From Treponema_C sp050320395 (lineage in GTDB: Bacteria > Spirochaetota > Spirochaetia > Treponematales > Treponemataceae), in assembly GCF_050320395.1 (NCBI RefSeq), contig NZ_CP144459.1, forward strand, positions 310,001-374,000: a stretch of 64,000 bases of DNA, in the 5' to 3' direction. The first letter of the stretch is position 1. Each line of letters starts with the position of its first letter. The position numbers were made by a program, and so were the translations under genes. The notes below the pieces were generated by a model. It ran no database searches, was not told the origin of the DNA, and saw nothing but the letters and a program-made list of their open reading frames with translations. Below are positions 18,963-26,998 of the stretch, piece after piece.

Positions 18963-19043
18963 AACCGATTTCGGGGCTGTTCGAAAATCTATGTTTTAGG
19001 TTCGGCTGCCCTGATTTTTAGATAAATCCGTTGGATGTTCAGG

Positions 19044-19080
19044 CGGGTATACGATCTTAGGTTCGGATACCCGTTTTTTT
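19044..19080 (+). terminator. rho-independent terminator after nifJ
   Basis: The stem CGGGTAT/ATACCCG (19044-19050 with 19067-19073) is followed by seven T residues. It separates nifJ from the protease operon. Confidence 0.7.
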
Positions 19081-19100
19081 ATATTACGGCGTTTATGCTC

Positions 19101-19129
19101 TTGTTTTTTTTATATATATAAGTTAACAT
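19101..19129 (+). promoter_or_regulatory. promoter of the dentilisin operon abutting prcB
   Basis: TTGTTT (19101-19106), 17 bp, TAACAT (19124-19129), then six bases to the ATG of prcB. No ribosome-binding site is present, so a leaderless message is predicted. Confidence 0.45.
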
Positions 19130-19135
19130 TACCGA

Positions 19136-19654
19136 ATGAAACAGCGCGTTTGCCTGACGGCTTTTATATGCATTGTTCTTTTAAGCGCATATGCGTGCAA
19201 GTCGGCTCCCGGAACCGCAAAAACCGCCGACTTTATGGACGAGAAAACTGCGGAAATCTCTTATGAAGTGCTTATGTCCGGCAGCAACGGCAGAGGATTG
19301 CAAACGGAGGTTGTCGAAACTCAAGAGGCGCTGGACAATCTGTATGGGCGCTTATACGATTCGAACGGAATAAGGGCGCCGAAAACAGATTTTAAGAAAA
19401 AAAAAGTTATTGCCGTTTCGGCGGGAACCTTTAATACGGGCGGCTATGCGGTAGAGCCCGTTTCAATTACGGGTACAAAGGACGCCGTAGAAGCGGTGTT
19501 TCGTGTAACTTCTCCCGCCCCCGATCAAATAGTAACACAGGCTTTTACCCGGCCATATATAATAGTCTGCATCACGGCTGTTCAATCTACTCGCATTTTG
19601 GTCAAAATTGAAGGGGCGGATAAAAGTTTTTTTAATCGAAAATTTGAATATTAG
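19136..19654 (+). CDS. prcB: PrcB, small lipoprotein of the dentilisin protease complex
   Basis: The 172-residue product has a signal peptide ending in a lipobox (LSAYAC, Cys 21) and a PrcB C-terminal domain including KKVIAVSAGTFNTGGYAVEPVSI. In T. denticola PrcB is a small lipoprotein that interacts with PrtP and is needed for a stable protease complex. The gene lies nine bases upstream of prcA and 1.9 kb upstream of prtP, the same order as the T. denticola operon. Identification rests on both the domain and the gene order. There is no Shine-Dalgarno before the ATG; a -10-like box ends six bases upstream. Confidence 0.9.
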   Translation: MKQRVCLTAFICIVLLSAYACKSAPGTAKTADFMDEKTAEISYEVLMSGSNGRGLQTEVVETQEALDNLYGRLYDSNGIRAPKTDFKKKKVIAVSAGTFNTGGYAVEPVSITGTKDAVEAVFRVTSPAPDQIVTQAFTRPYIIVCITAVQSTRILVKIEGADKSFFNRKFEY

Positions 19655-19662
19655 GAGTTTTT

Positions 19663-21570
19663 ATGAAAGGCTTTTGTAAAATCGCAGCGCTACCGCTCTT
19701 TTTTATCGCTCTTATGTTGCTGACAGGCTGCCCGCAGTCGATGGGGGGCGGCTCGTCGGGAGGAAGTTCGGGAGAAGACTATGTGCCTTTTTCTACCGTA
19801 CATGTGCAGGTAACCGATTCCATAGGCGGAACGCTTGTTTCGGGAACAACGCTTAAGGTGTATAAAAGCGGAACGAGCGAACAAATCGGAACTTACACGG
19901 TAACAAACGGCAAAGTAAAACTTGAAAATCTTGCAACGGGAACACGATACGATTTTGAACTTATCGGCATAAAGGGTGAATGGGCAGGTTCTCGGCTTGA
20001 AAATTATAAACTTGCAAATGAAGCCGAGCAAACACTTTCTTTGATTCAGCCGGTACACGGAATGAGTACCCGCGGTATTACACCGCCGAAAATCGTTTCC
20101 GCAAAAGCAGGGCCCGAGCTCGGTCCTTTTCATGACATAACTGAAAGCACAATTATCCGATATATAGGTTTTGCCAAAGGAGAAGTGAGACTTGTGTTTA
20201 AATCCGAAACCGCTGCCGTCGCTCCGACCGATTCGGCCGGCTTCGGTGCAAAGCTCGGCATAGGAAAGGCCCCGAATCAAACAAGCGGTTTTGATAGCAA
20301 AAATATAAAACAGGAAGTAAAAGAATCCGCATTTATATCCGAATACGAGTTTCGATTAAGCAGAGTACCTGAAGGCAGACGGGTTTTAATCGCGGTCGGC
20401 TATGACACCGCCAATAACCGCATAGAACGGCATTATCCGGTAACAATTGAGGTATCCGGAGATGGACCCGTATCCGAAAATCTTGCTTCCGGCACCTTTA
20501 AAAAATTGTCGGCTGTTGCCGAACGCCTTCCTTATTCCGAAGGTATATTGTCGTTAAACCCTGTTGACGGACGGCGTTCTTCATACAAAATGACGGTACG
20601 TTTTAATTTTGTAAATGCCTCCGGCACTGATGATATGGAAATATTGGGCTTTGATTTATACCGCAAAGAAAAAGGTTCGGCAGCCGATTTTCGTTTTGTG
20701 AGCCGTACCCTGTATAATCGTTTACAAACCGAAACGGAACGCGGACTCGGCTTTCATGCCGGATTCGATACCGATTCCCGGTTGGAAGAAAATACGGAAT
20801 ACGAATATAAAATCAGGGCATTTAACGAAAAATATGAAAAATTCTCGCCCGTTATAACGGTAAAGCTTTTGGAATCCTTTACATACGAATTGACTTCTCC
20901 CGCCAAAAATACCTATGTACCGCACACAAATACGGCAAATCTTGCATATAAGTGCAAAATAAGCAATACGAATATGTTCAGTCCGGCACAAAGCGATGGT
21001 ATAAGCTTAGGTTTATTGATTAACAAGTTTGACGGCGAACCCGTATTCGGTGCAAAACTTGAATATGTGTTTAACAAAAAAGATTCCGGCGGTGTACCGA
21101 CGGAAAATCCCGACATTTTAATCACTCGTTGCAATACGGCCGGGACTTTGTTGAGTGCTCCCGAATGGGTTTCCGATTTGATTAGCGACGGAGAATTGAC
21201 TGCTTACGGTATTGGAATAAACGGCAAGATATCCGACCTTGTTAAAGTTGATACAACAAGCGGAGAAATTGAGTTTACCGAAAAATTCCTTAAGGTGCCG
21301 TTTTTTAATGTTATTCCGACAGGGGGCCGCAAGGGGTTGAATAAGGCTATGAGTTACACCGCGGGTACAGCCTACCAATGGGATATTCAGGATTGGGGGA
21401 ATAATCCCGTAGGTTTAACCGACGATAAAGCTTTAGCCTTTATCAAAACATATCAGTATACGGATGCAGACGGAAGCCTTAAAAATTGTTTGTCGGTGTC
21501 TGCCGGAAATAACGGTTCCAACGGTGCCAATGCAATAAACGGGCGCTTTACCTTTACGGTAACGCCTTAA
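19663..21570 (+). CDS. prcA: PrcA, lipoprotein of the dentilisin protease complex
   Basis: The 635-residue protein has a lipobox (LMLLTGC, Cys 23) followed by a Gly/Ser-rich linker. In T. denticola PrcA is cut by PrtP into two fragments that stay in the surface protease complex. The N-terminal part (about 45-110) looks like a carboxypeptidase-regulatory or PEGA-like beta domain (VHVQVTDSIGGTLVSGTTLKV). The middle carries Fn3-like beta segments (GFDLYRKEKGSAADFRFV... YEYKIRAFNEKYEKFSPVITVKL). TAGGAG precedes the ATG. The call relies mainly on position between prcB and prtP, lipoprotein character and size. Any cleavage site is not visible to me. Confidence 0.85.
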   Translation: MKGFCKIAALPLFFIALMLLTGCPQSMGGGSSGGSSGEDYVPFSTVHVQVTDSIGGTLVSGTTLKVYKSGTSEQIGTYTVTNGKVKLENLATGTRYDFELIGIKGEWAGSRLENYKLANEAEQTLSLIQPVHGMSTRGITPPKIVSAKAGPELGPFHDITESTIIRYIGFAKGEVRLVFKSETAAVAPTDSAGFGAKLGIGKAPNQTSGFDSKNIKQEVKESAFISEYEFRLSRVPEGRRVLIAVGYDTANNRIERHYPVTIEVSGDGPVSENLASGTFKKLSAVAERLPYSEGILSLNPVDGRRSSYKMTVRFNFVNASGTDDMEILGFDLYRKEKGSAADFRFVSRTLYNRLQTETERGLGFHAGFDTDSRLEENTEYEYKIRAFNEKYEKFSPVITVKLLESFTYELTSPAKNTYVPHTNTANLAYKCKISNTNMFSPAQSDGISLGLLINKFDGEPVFGAKLEYVFNKKDSGGVPTENPDILITRCNTAGTLLSAPEWVSDLISDGELTAYGIGINGKISDLVKVDTTSGEIEFTEKFLKVPFFNVIPTGGRKGLNKAMSYTAGTAYQWDIQDWGNNPVGLTDDKALAFIKTYQYTDADGSLKNCLSVSAGNNGSNGANAINGRFTFTVTP

Positions 21571-21582
21571 ACGGAGAAAATT

Positions 21583-24408
21583 ATGAAAAAGAATATAATT
21601 GTTTTATCGGGAATTATCCTTGCTGCCGCTCTTTTGTTTTTTGCCTGTTCTTTCGGTATGATTGACTCGGGAACGCAAACGGGTTTTCAAAACACAAATG
21701 CGCCGTCCGATACCGCCGCACCGTCGTCCGCCACCGATATTGTTGACGGTTTTATTATCGCAAAAACAAAGAGCGGTTTTAATGCGAACCTGTTTACGGA
21801 AAAAGGCATTACGGTACAATCCTTTATTACGATTGCCGGGACGGACAGTACCTATTGGTATTTATATAAGGAAGGCGCTAATGTCGAAGTTTTAGCCCTT
21901 GTCTCTTCGGTAAAGGGAGTTTTATCTGCGGATTACGATTATAAGGTTATTCCTCCCCAAGTTCAAAAAAATCCGATTACTTCCGCTTCCGGCCTTTACG
22001 AGCCTGTTGCGGGAACACAGGGATTGGCGCAGGGAAATTATTCCGGAGATCCCGTATCGGATGCGCAGGATTACGCCCTTGAGATAACAAAGGCTTTGGA
22101 AGCGTACGGCGACAGCAGTATCGGCTACGGAAACAATACCGTTGTAGCCGGGATTATCGATACCGGTATCAATATGGAACACGAGGATTTTAAAAACGGA
22201 ACGGAGTCGGTAGTCTTATATGCAAAATCGGCTAAGACTTCAAATGCCTCCCCCCACGCCTATATAGGTGACGGCAATCCGTTTACCGAAGTTCCGCTTG
22301 GTTCGGATTGGGATTTTAACGGGCACGGTACCCACTGCTCCGGTACCATTTGCGCCCTCGGAGATAACAATAAGGGAATTGCGGGCGTTGCGTGGAAAAA
22401 TACCAAACTGATTTCGTATCAATCCTTGGGGTTTTCAGGCGGCGGAAGTTTGTGGGCCGTCTACGGCGCCTTGGCCGATTTTACGGAGATAGTCGCCATT
22501 TTGCGTAAAGATCCCGCTTCGAGAACTTCTACAGAAAAAAATAAACTTCCGTCTTATATCAGAGATACGGATTTTCAAATTACGCAAAAAACCGTTCCCG
22601 TAAATATGTCTCTCGGCGGCTCGGTCGCTTCGGAATTCGCCTTCGATGTGTTGACGGCTGCCGTTAAAAACGATATTTTACCCGTTATCGCTATGGGAAA
22701 CGAGGGGCGCTATACCGCCGCCTATCCTGCGGCTTTTCCCGGCGTTCTTGCAGTGGGGGCCACAAACGGACGGGATAAAAAAGCCCGTTTCAGTAATAAG
22801 GGAGCGTGGATAAGCGTAGCCGCTCCCGGAGAAAATATAGTTTCCTGCGGCAGTGCGGGAAAATCCTCTTATGTGTCGATGAGCGGAACTTCCATGGCGA
22901 CCCCCTTTGTAACCGGTTTTATAAGCTACCTGCTTTCTTTTGATAACGCGCGCACTTTGACGCCCTATCAAATTAAAAAATTGATTGAAAATACAGCGGA
23001 TGACAAAGGAGATGCCGGTTTTGATGAAGACTTCGGCTACGGGCGTGTAAACGTGTTAAAGGCCGCCCAAGCGGTTGTAAATAATGCCGTTCCCGCTGCA
23101 AACGATTTTTACGGTGAAGGAGCGGTTACCGTTACGGTAAAAAACAAGGGAGTGCCCGTTTCCGAGAAAATTACGCTTTGTGATAAAGTAACGGGCGTGC
23201 CGCTTGCCTATATAGGACAAAACAACCGGTCGCAAATTGTGTTTAGAGGTTTGGAAAAAAATAAAGAATACAGGATTTTTGCCTCCTGTGCCGGAGAAAC
23301 ACAGCAGAGAGATTTTACCGTCAGCGGTACGGACCAGGATATCCCTATCGCCTTTAATAAGGACGCTTTTTTTGTGTCGACGGTTAAAAATACCGCATAT
23401 AATTCGGGTAACGACACTCCCGATATCGTTATTACGGTTTTTAAAGCGGACGCTGACGGCAAATTTAATGAAAACAATCTTGTATTGAGGTCCGATCGGG
23501 ATGCTTTGGAAACCGTATTTTTTACTCCCGAAGCGAATACCGCATACTATGTGCTTATTACGGGAATTATGGAAGGCAATACCTTTAAAGGCGGTAACTA
23601 TGCGCTTAAAATAGGCGACGGTCCGCTCAATTTTGCCGGAGAAAGCGTGCCGGACGGAAGCCGAACTGCGGCTCAAAACGATTCATATGAAATCGACGAT
23701 AATCCTTTTATGGCGCGGGCAAAGGGCAATTTGTGGAATCAAACTTTAGGCTGTAACCTTGTACCGGGAACGAATCAGTCGGGACAGGTTATTCCGGATT
23801 TTGACTGGTTTGTTATTCCCGCTTCTTCAGCCGTTCCGCTTGCAAAGCCGGCGCAACCTTCTTTAGCTCCTTCAACGCAAGGATTAAAAGCTTCGTGGAC
23901 TGCCGAGCCCGGCGCTCAACACTACGGCGTATATTTATTTAAAGGAACAGGCCTTGCAGGTTTTAAGCTTGTCAAAGCCCCCTTAACGGAAGCGTTTTTT
24001 CCGGGTTATGACAATACAAAATCATACACCGTAAAGGTTCAAGCCTTGGGGAATTTGACTTCAAAAAGCGATTCTCCGATGAGCGATGCATCCCTTTCCG
24101 CTCAACCCTATCCGCCGTTTCCGTCTGTAACCGGTGTAACTGCCGTTCCGGACTTATATCCCGATTGGATTAATGTTGCATGGACAAGTCCTGCCGGTGT
24201 TAATTTACGGGATATAAGTGAATATAAGGTTTCCATAATAAAGCCTTCTGACGGTTCCGTAGTTAAAGAAGAAACTGTCTTTCGTACATCTAATACATTT
24301 TATAACGTTCCGAAGGGAACTTATAAAGCGGAAGTTATTATTATACCGAGTACTTCCAATTATGGGCCTTCTCGCCCCGCTTACAGTTCTTTTTTTACCG
24401 TTAACTGA
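21583..24408 (+). CDS. prtP: dentilisin-like subtilisin-family protease with C-terminal Fn3 extension
   Basis: This 941-residue lipoprotein (LLFFAC, Cys 22) is an S8 serine protease expected at the cell surface. In T. denticola dentilisin degrades host proteins and processes other surface proteins. The catalytic residues are visible: Asp193 in IIDTGINMEHEDF, His248 in NGHGTHCSGTICALGDN, oxyanion Asn373 in MGNEGR, and Ser437 in MSGTSMATPFVTG. Residues about 25-130 form a propeptide-like region. Beyond the protease and a beta-rich region (about 500-740) there are two fibronectin type III-like repeats (about 750-845 and 850-941). That makes the protein longer than the T. denticola enzyme as I remember it (roughly 720-775 residues). 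The ribosome-binding site GGAG lies before the ATG, 12 bp after prcA. Confidence 0.92.
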   Translation: MKKNIIVLSGIILAAALLFFACSFGMIDSGTQTGFQNTNAPSDTAAPSSATDIVDGFIIAKTKSGFNANLFTEKGITVQSFITIAGTDSTYWYLYKEGANVEVLALVSSVKGVLSADYDYKVIPPQVQKNPITSASGLYEPVAGTQGLAQGNYSGDPVSDAQDYALEITKALEAYGDSSIGYGNNTVVAGIIDTGINMEHEDFKNGTESVVLYAKSAKTSNASPHAYIGDGNPFTEVPLGSDWDFNGHGTHCSGTICALGDNNKGIAGVAWKNTKLISYQSLGFSGGGSLWAVYGALADFTEIVAILRKDPASRTSTEKNKLPSYIRDTDFQITQKTVPVNMSLGGSVASEFAFDVLTAAVKNDILPVIAMGNEGRYTAAYPAAFPGVLAVGATNGRDKKARFSNKGAWISVAAPGENIVSCGSAGKSSYVSMSGTSMATPFVTGFISYLLSFDNARTLTPYQIKKLIENTADDKGDAGFDEDFGYGRVNVLKAAQAVVNNAVPAANDFYGEGAVTVTVKNKGVPVSEKITLCDKVTGVPLAYIGQNNRSQIVFRGLEKNKEYRIFASCAGETQQRDFTVSGTDQDIPIAFNKDAFFVSTVKNTAYNSGNDTPDIVITVFKADADGKFNENNLVLRSDRDALETVFFTPEANTAYYVLITGIMEGNTFKGGNYALKIGDGPLNFAGESVPDGSRTAAQNDSYEIDDNPFMARAKGNLWNQTLGCNLVPGTNQSGQVIPDFDWFVIPASSAVPLAKPAQPSLAPSTQGLKASWTAEPGAQHYGVYLFKGTGLAGFKLVKAPLTEAFFPGYDNTKSYTVKVQALGNLTSKSDSPMSDASLSAQPYPPFPSVTGVTAVPDLYPDWINVAWTSPAGVNLRDISEYKVSIIKPSDGSVVKEETVFRTSNTFYNVPKGTYKAEVIIIPSTSNYGPSRPAYSSFFTVN

Positions 24409-24432
24409 TATGCTGCGCAGGGCGTAAGTACC

Positions 24433-24471
24433 GGGCTGTTTTAAAGGCGACTTTAAAACAGCCCTTTTTTT
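24433..24471 (+). terminator. terminator after the protease operon
   Basis: A 14-base stem beginning GGGCTGTTTTAAAG, with loop GCGA and the full complementary arm, is followed by seven T residues. This is the strongest intrinsic terminator in the window. Confidence 0.9.
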
Positions 24472-24533
24472 GCAGTTGCAAAGCCTTCGCTCTTGTACTA
24501 TGATATAACAAATTCGGTTTCGGAGGCCCGACA

Positions 24534-26156
24534 ATGCAACACATATATGCCGATACCCGCCCGCTTGACCGCGCCGCCTTGGAGCGCTTTTGTCTAACCG
24601 ACGATGTTTTAATGGAAAATGCGGCTTGTGCCCTCGAAAGCGAAGTTATCCGCGCTCTGCAAAAATGCGGCAGGCGGGGTAAAGAGTACCGCGTCCTTAT
24701 CGTTACCGGAAGCGGCGATAACGGGGGCGACGGGTTTGCTTTGGCGCGTAAACTTCAGGGCGCCTGTGTTTTAGGCATTCTCTGCCGTCCTACGGTTTTT
24801 CAGGCCCTTCCGCCTAAGTCCGAAGCATGCAAAAGACAGGCGGAACGCGCCCGTTGTGCGGGCGTACAAATCGCCGATAATTTTGAAAATGCCGATAACA
24901 GTTTCGGCACTCATGCCGATAATAATTTCGGCGATGACGCCGACGTTGTTGCGGACGTCATTGTCGATTGCCTGTTCGGAAGCGGGTTTCATGGGCCCTT
25001 AAGCACGGAAGCCAAAAAAATTATTGATACACTGAACAAAGCCGACTGTTTTAAAATCGCCTGCGATGTTCCCAGCGGCATAGATGCAAGGGGCTGCGGT
25101 ACAACCGCTTTTTGCGCCGACATAACCGTAAGCATGGGCGCTTTGAAAACTTCATTGTTCAGCGATTTTGCAAAAAATCATACGGGAAAAATCATCACCG
25201 CGCCGCTCGGCGTATCTTCAGCTCTTTTTCAAAACGGAGCCGAGGCCGCCGCCCTGCTGCTTGAAGGCGTTGACTTGCATTTACCCGAGCGCACCCGACC
25301 ATCCGTTCACAAGGGCGACTTTGGACACGCGGCCGTATATGCCGGCGATAAAGCGGGGGCGGGCGTGATTGCCTCTTGTGCCGCCTTCCGCTGCGGTGCG
25401 GGTTTGGTAAGTCTTATACATCCTGAAGGCCGCCCCTTGCAGGGGCTTTGCTGTGAAAACAATCAGAAACAGGAGAAAAATCGGGAGCAGGCCGGCTTTC
25501 CGTTTTATATAATGCAAACGGAAAATCCTCCCGAAAAGGCAAACCTTATTGTTGCAGGTCCCGGTTTCGGACGCAATGATGTAAAGCGGGCGGAAAAAGT
25601 TTTTTCCGTACTTGAAGCGAATCCGGAGCTGAACGCTGTTTTGGACGCCGATATTTTTTATTATGAGGGAATAAAAAAGCTGCTGGAACGGCGGCCTGCC
25701 AGCCGGCCTATAGGCCTCATTTTAACGCCGCACCCTAAAGAGTTTCAAAGCCTGCTTGCCCTCTGCGGTTTCGGAACCCTGTCGGTTCAGGAGATTGCGG
25801 AAAAACGTTTGGAACTTGTAAGCGCCTTTTGCTCAAAATATCCGGGAGTTGTTTTGCTTCTCAAGGGGGCAAACACGGTTATCGGTTTACACAAGAGTGA
25901 AGATGTAAAACCGCGATTGTATATAAACACTTTAGGTATGCCCTGTTTGGCAAAGGGCGGAAGCGGCGATGTGCTTGCAGGTTTTATTGCCGGTCTTTTT
26001 GCCCAAAGATACAGCCCCCTCGATGCTGCAATTCAGGGCTCATTGCTTTTAGCCGCGGTTTCGCGTTTGCAAAAATCTTCCTATTCGTCCACGCCCTTTA
26101 CCCTGATACAAAGTTTGGAAGAGCCTGAAAAATTGAAAAGGGTTTTGGAAGAATAG
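24534..26156 (+). CDS. nnr: bifunctional NAD(P)HX epimerase/dehydratase
   Basis: This enzyme repairs hydrated NAD(P)H. The N-terminal YjeF_N epimerase half (about 1-225) shows GSGDNGGDGFALARKL and CDVPSGIDA. The C-terminal ADP-dependent dehydratase half (about 245-540, ribokinase-like) shows GHAAVYAGD, LTPHPKEFQSL, LLLKGANTVIG and GMPCLAKGGSGDVLAGFIAGL. The 540-residue length fits the fused form. Residues about 114-137 contain an Asn/Asp-rich tandem insertion (ADNFEN, ADNSFGTH, ADNNFGDD) not expected in the family. GGAGG lies 11 bases before the ATG. It is monocistronic between the protease terminator and the tetR promoter. Confidence 0.92.
   Translation: MQHIYADTRPLDRAALERFCLTDDVLMENAACALESEVIRALQKCGRRGKEYRVLIVTGSGDNGGDGFALARKLQGACVLGILCRPTVFQALPPKSEACKRQAERARCAGVQIADNFENADNSFGTHADNNFGDDADVVADVIVDCLFGSGFHGPLSTEAKKIIDTLNKADCFKIACDVPSGIDARGCGTTAFCADITVSMGALKTSLFSDFAKNHTGKIITAPLGVSSALFQNGAEAAALLLEGVDLHLPERTRPSVHKGDFGHAAVYAGDKAGAGVIASCAAFRCGAGLVSLIHPEGRPLQGLCCENNQKQEKNREQAGFPFYIMQTENPPEKANLIVAGPGFGRNDVKRAEKVFSVLEANPELNAVLDADIFYYEGIKKLLERRPASRPIGLILTPHPKEFQSLLALCGFGTLSVQEIAEKRLELVSAFCSKYPGVVLLLKGANTVIGLHKSEDVKPRLYINTLGMPCLAKGGSGDVLAGFIAGLFAQRYSPLDAAIQGSLLLAAVSRLQKSSYSSTPFTLIQSLEEPEKLKRVLEE
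24873..24938 (+). repeat. short in-frame tandem repeat inside the NAD(P)HX repair gene
   Basis: Two 24-bp units starting GCCGATAA at 24891 and 24915 are preceded by an 18-bp partial unit at 24873. They encode ADNFEN, ADNSFGTH and ADNNFGDD. The units keep frame, so copy-number change would only lengthen a surface loop. Confidence 0.7.
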
Positions 26157-26241
26157 GGGAAAAATATCGGCATTGCACTTGAAAATACCGGGCAACATAA
26201 ATTCCGATAAAGGCGGATTTTCAGAGAGCCGTTCAATTTTC

Positions 26242-26270
26242 TTGACAAATATTGAATAAAGATTTATTAT
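26242..26270 (+). promoter_or_regulatory. promoter of the first tetR gene
   Basis: TTGACA (26242-26247), 17 bp and TATTAT (26265-26270) form a near-consensus promoter. ATTGAAT (26251) and ATTCAAT (26280) half-sites flank the -10 box and resemble the arms of the palindrome in front of the exporter genes. Confidence 0.75.
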
Positions 26271-26304
26271 TAAATCATAATTCAATTTTAAGATAGGGTA
26301 AAAA

Positions 26305-26877
26305 ATGGCTCAAGTATTAAAAGAAGAAGTAAAAAATAAAATACTCGCTGCGGCGGTAAAGGTCTTTTATGAAAAAGATTATAGGTCTGCAAAACTCACG
26401 GACATTGCGGAAAAAGCCGATGTTCCCGTCGCTCTTATTTACACATATTTTAAAGATAAAGCTTCTTTGTTTGACGAAACGGTCGGCGGTATTCTTAATC
26501 GAATTATTAAAATGATGGAAGATGAAGAAAAAATGGAAGCCGGCAGCCCTTACGAAAGATTTACCCAAGGCGGAGGCATTCAGCTTCCGGAGCTTTTACG
26601 GGAAAGAATCAAGCTCATTATTTTAATTGATAAAAGTTCGGGAACCAAGCATGAAAATGCAAAAGATATGTGGGTTAAGCGGTTGGAGCAGCATATAAAA
26701 GACGGCTTAAAACGATATTCAAAAACCAAGCACGATCCCATGCTTGCCCATATCTTGGCGAATAATTATGTGGAAAATCTGATGGAAATTGCACGGCATT
26801 ATAAAAATGAAAAATGGGCCGAAGATATGCTCTTTGTTCTTAATAAATGCTATTTTAACGGCGTTGAATCACTGTAA
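26305..26877 (+). CDS. TetR-family regulator of an ABC exporter pair
   Basis: The 190-residue protein has a TetR-type helix-turn-helix at residues about 8-52 (KNKILAAAVKVFYEKDYRSAKLTDIAEKADVPVALIYTYFKDKASLFDE) and a variable helical effector domain. It should repress itself and the two ABC half-transporters that follow. AT-rich inverted repeats with ATTGAAT/ATTCAAT arms lie in both upstream regions. The ribosome-binding site (AGGG) is weak. The effector is unknown; such regulators usually sense a lipophilic compound exported by the adjacent pump. Confidence 0.85.
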   Translation: MAQVLKEEVKNKILAAAVKVFYEKDYRSAKLTDIAEKADVPVALIYTYFKDKASLFDETVGGILNRIIKMMEDEEKMEAGSPYERFTQGGGIQLPELLRERIKLIILIDKSSGTKHENAKDMWVKRLEQHIKDGLKRYSKTKHDPMLAHILANNYVENLMEIARHYKNEKWAEDMLFVLNKCYFNGVESL

Positions 26878-26954
26878 TTTAAATGTCCGCATTTTGTGAG
26901 GATGAAAAACGGTAAAAACTGATTTTGAAGTTAGCGAGAGAAAACTTTTAGTTT

Positions 26955-26978
26955 AATATTGAATTAAAATTCAATATT
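26955..26978. promoter_or_regulatory. probable TetR operator before the exporter pair
   Basis: Perfect 11-bp inverted arms (AATATTGAATT and its complement) surround a central AA. It lies about 20 bp before the exporter start codon, between tetR and the first ABC gene. Confidence 0.65.
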
Positions 26979-26998
26979 ATTCAATTTTAGGAGTTTGT

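Noticed and set aside
18963..19040. Repeated TTAGGTTCGG-like segments after nifJ considered as a mobile repeat
   Set aside because: Only two short imperfect copies are present and one is part of the terminator; there are no insertion-sequence ends or target duplication.
23056..23676. A 206-codon antisense ORF inside prtP
   Set aside because: It is the antisense shadow of a clearly coding protease gene, with no signals or recognisable domain.
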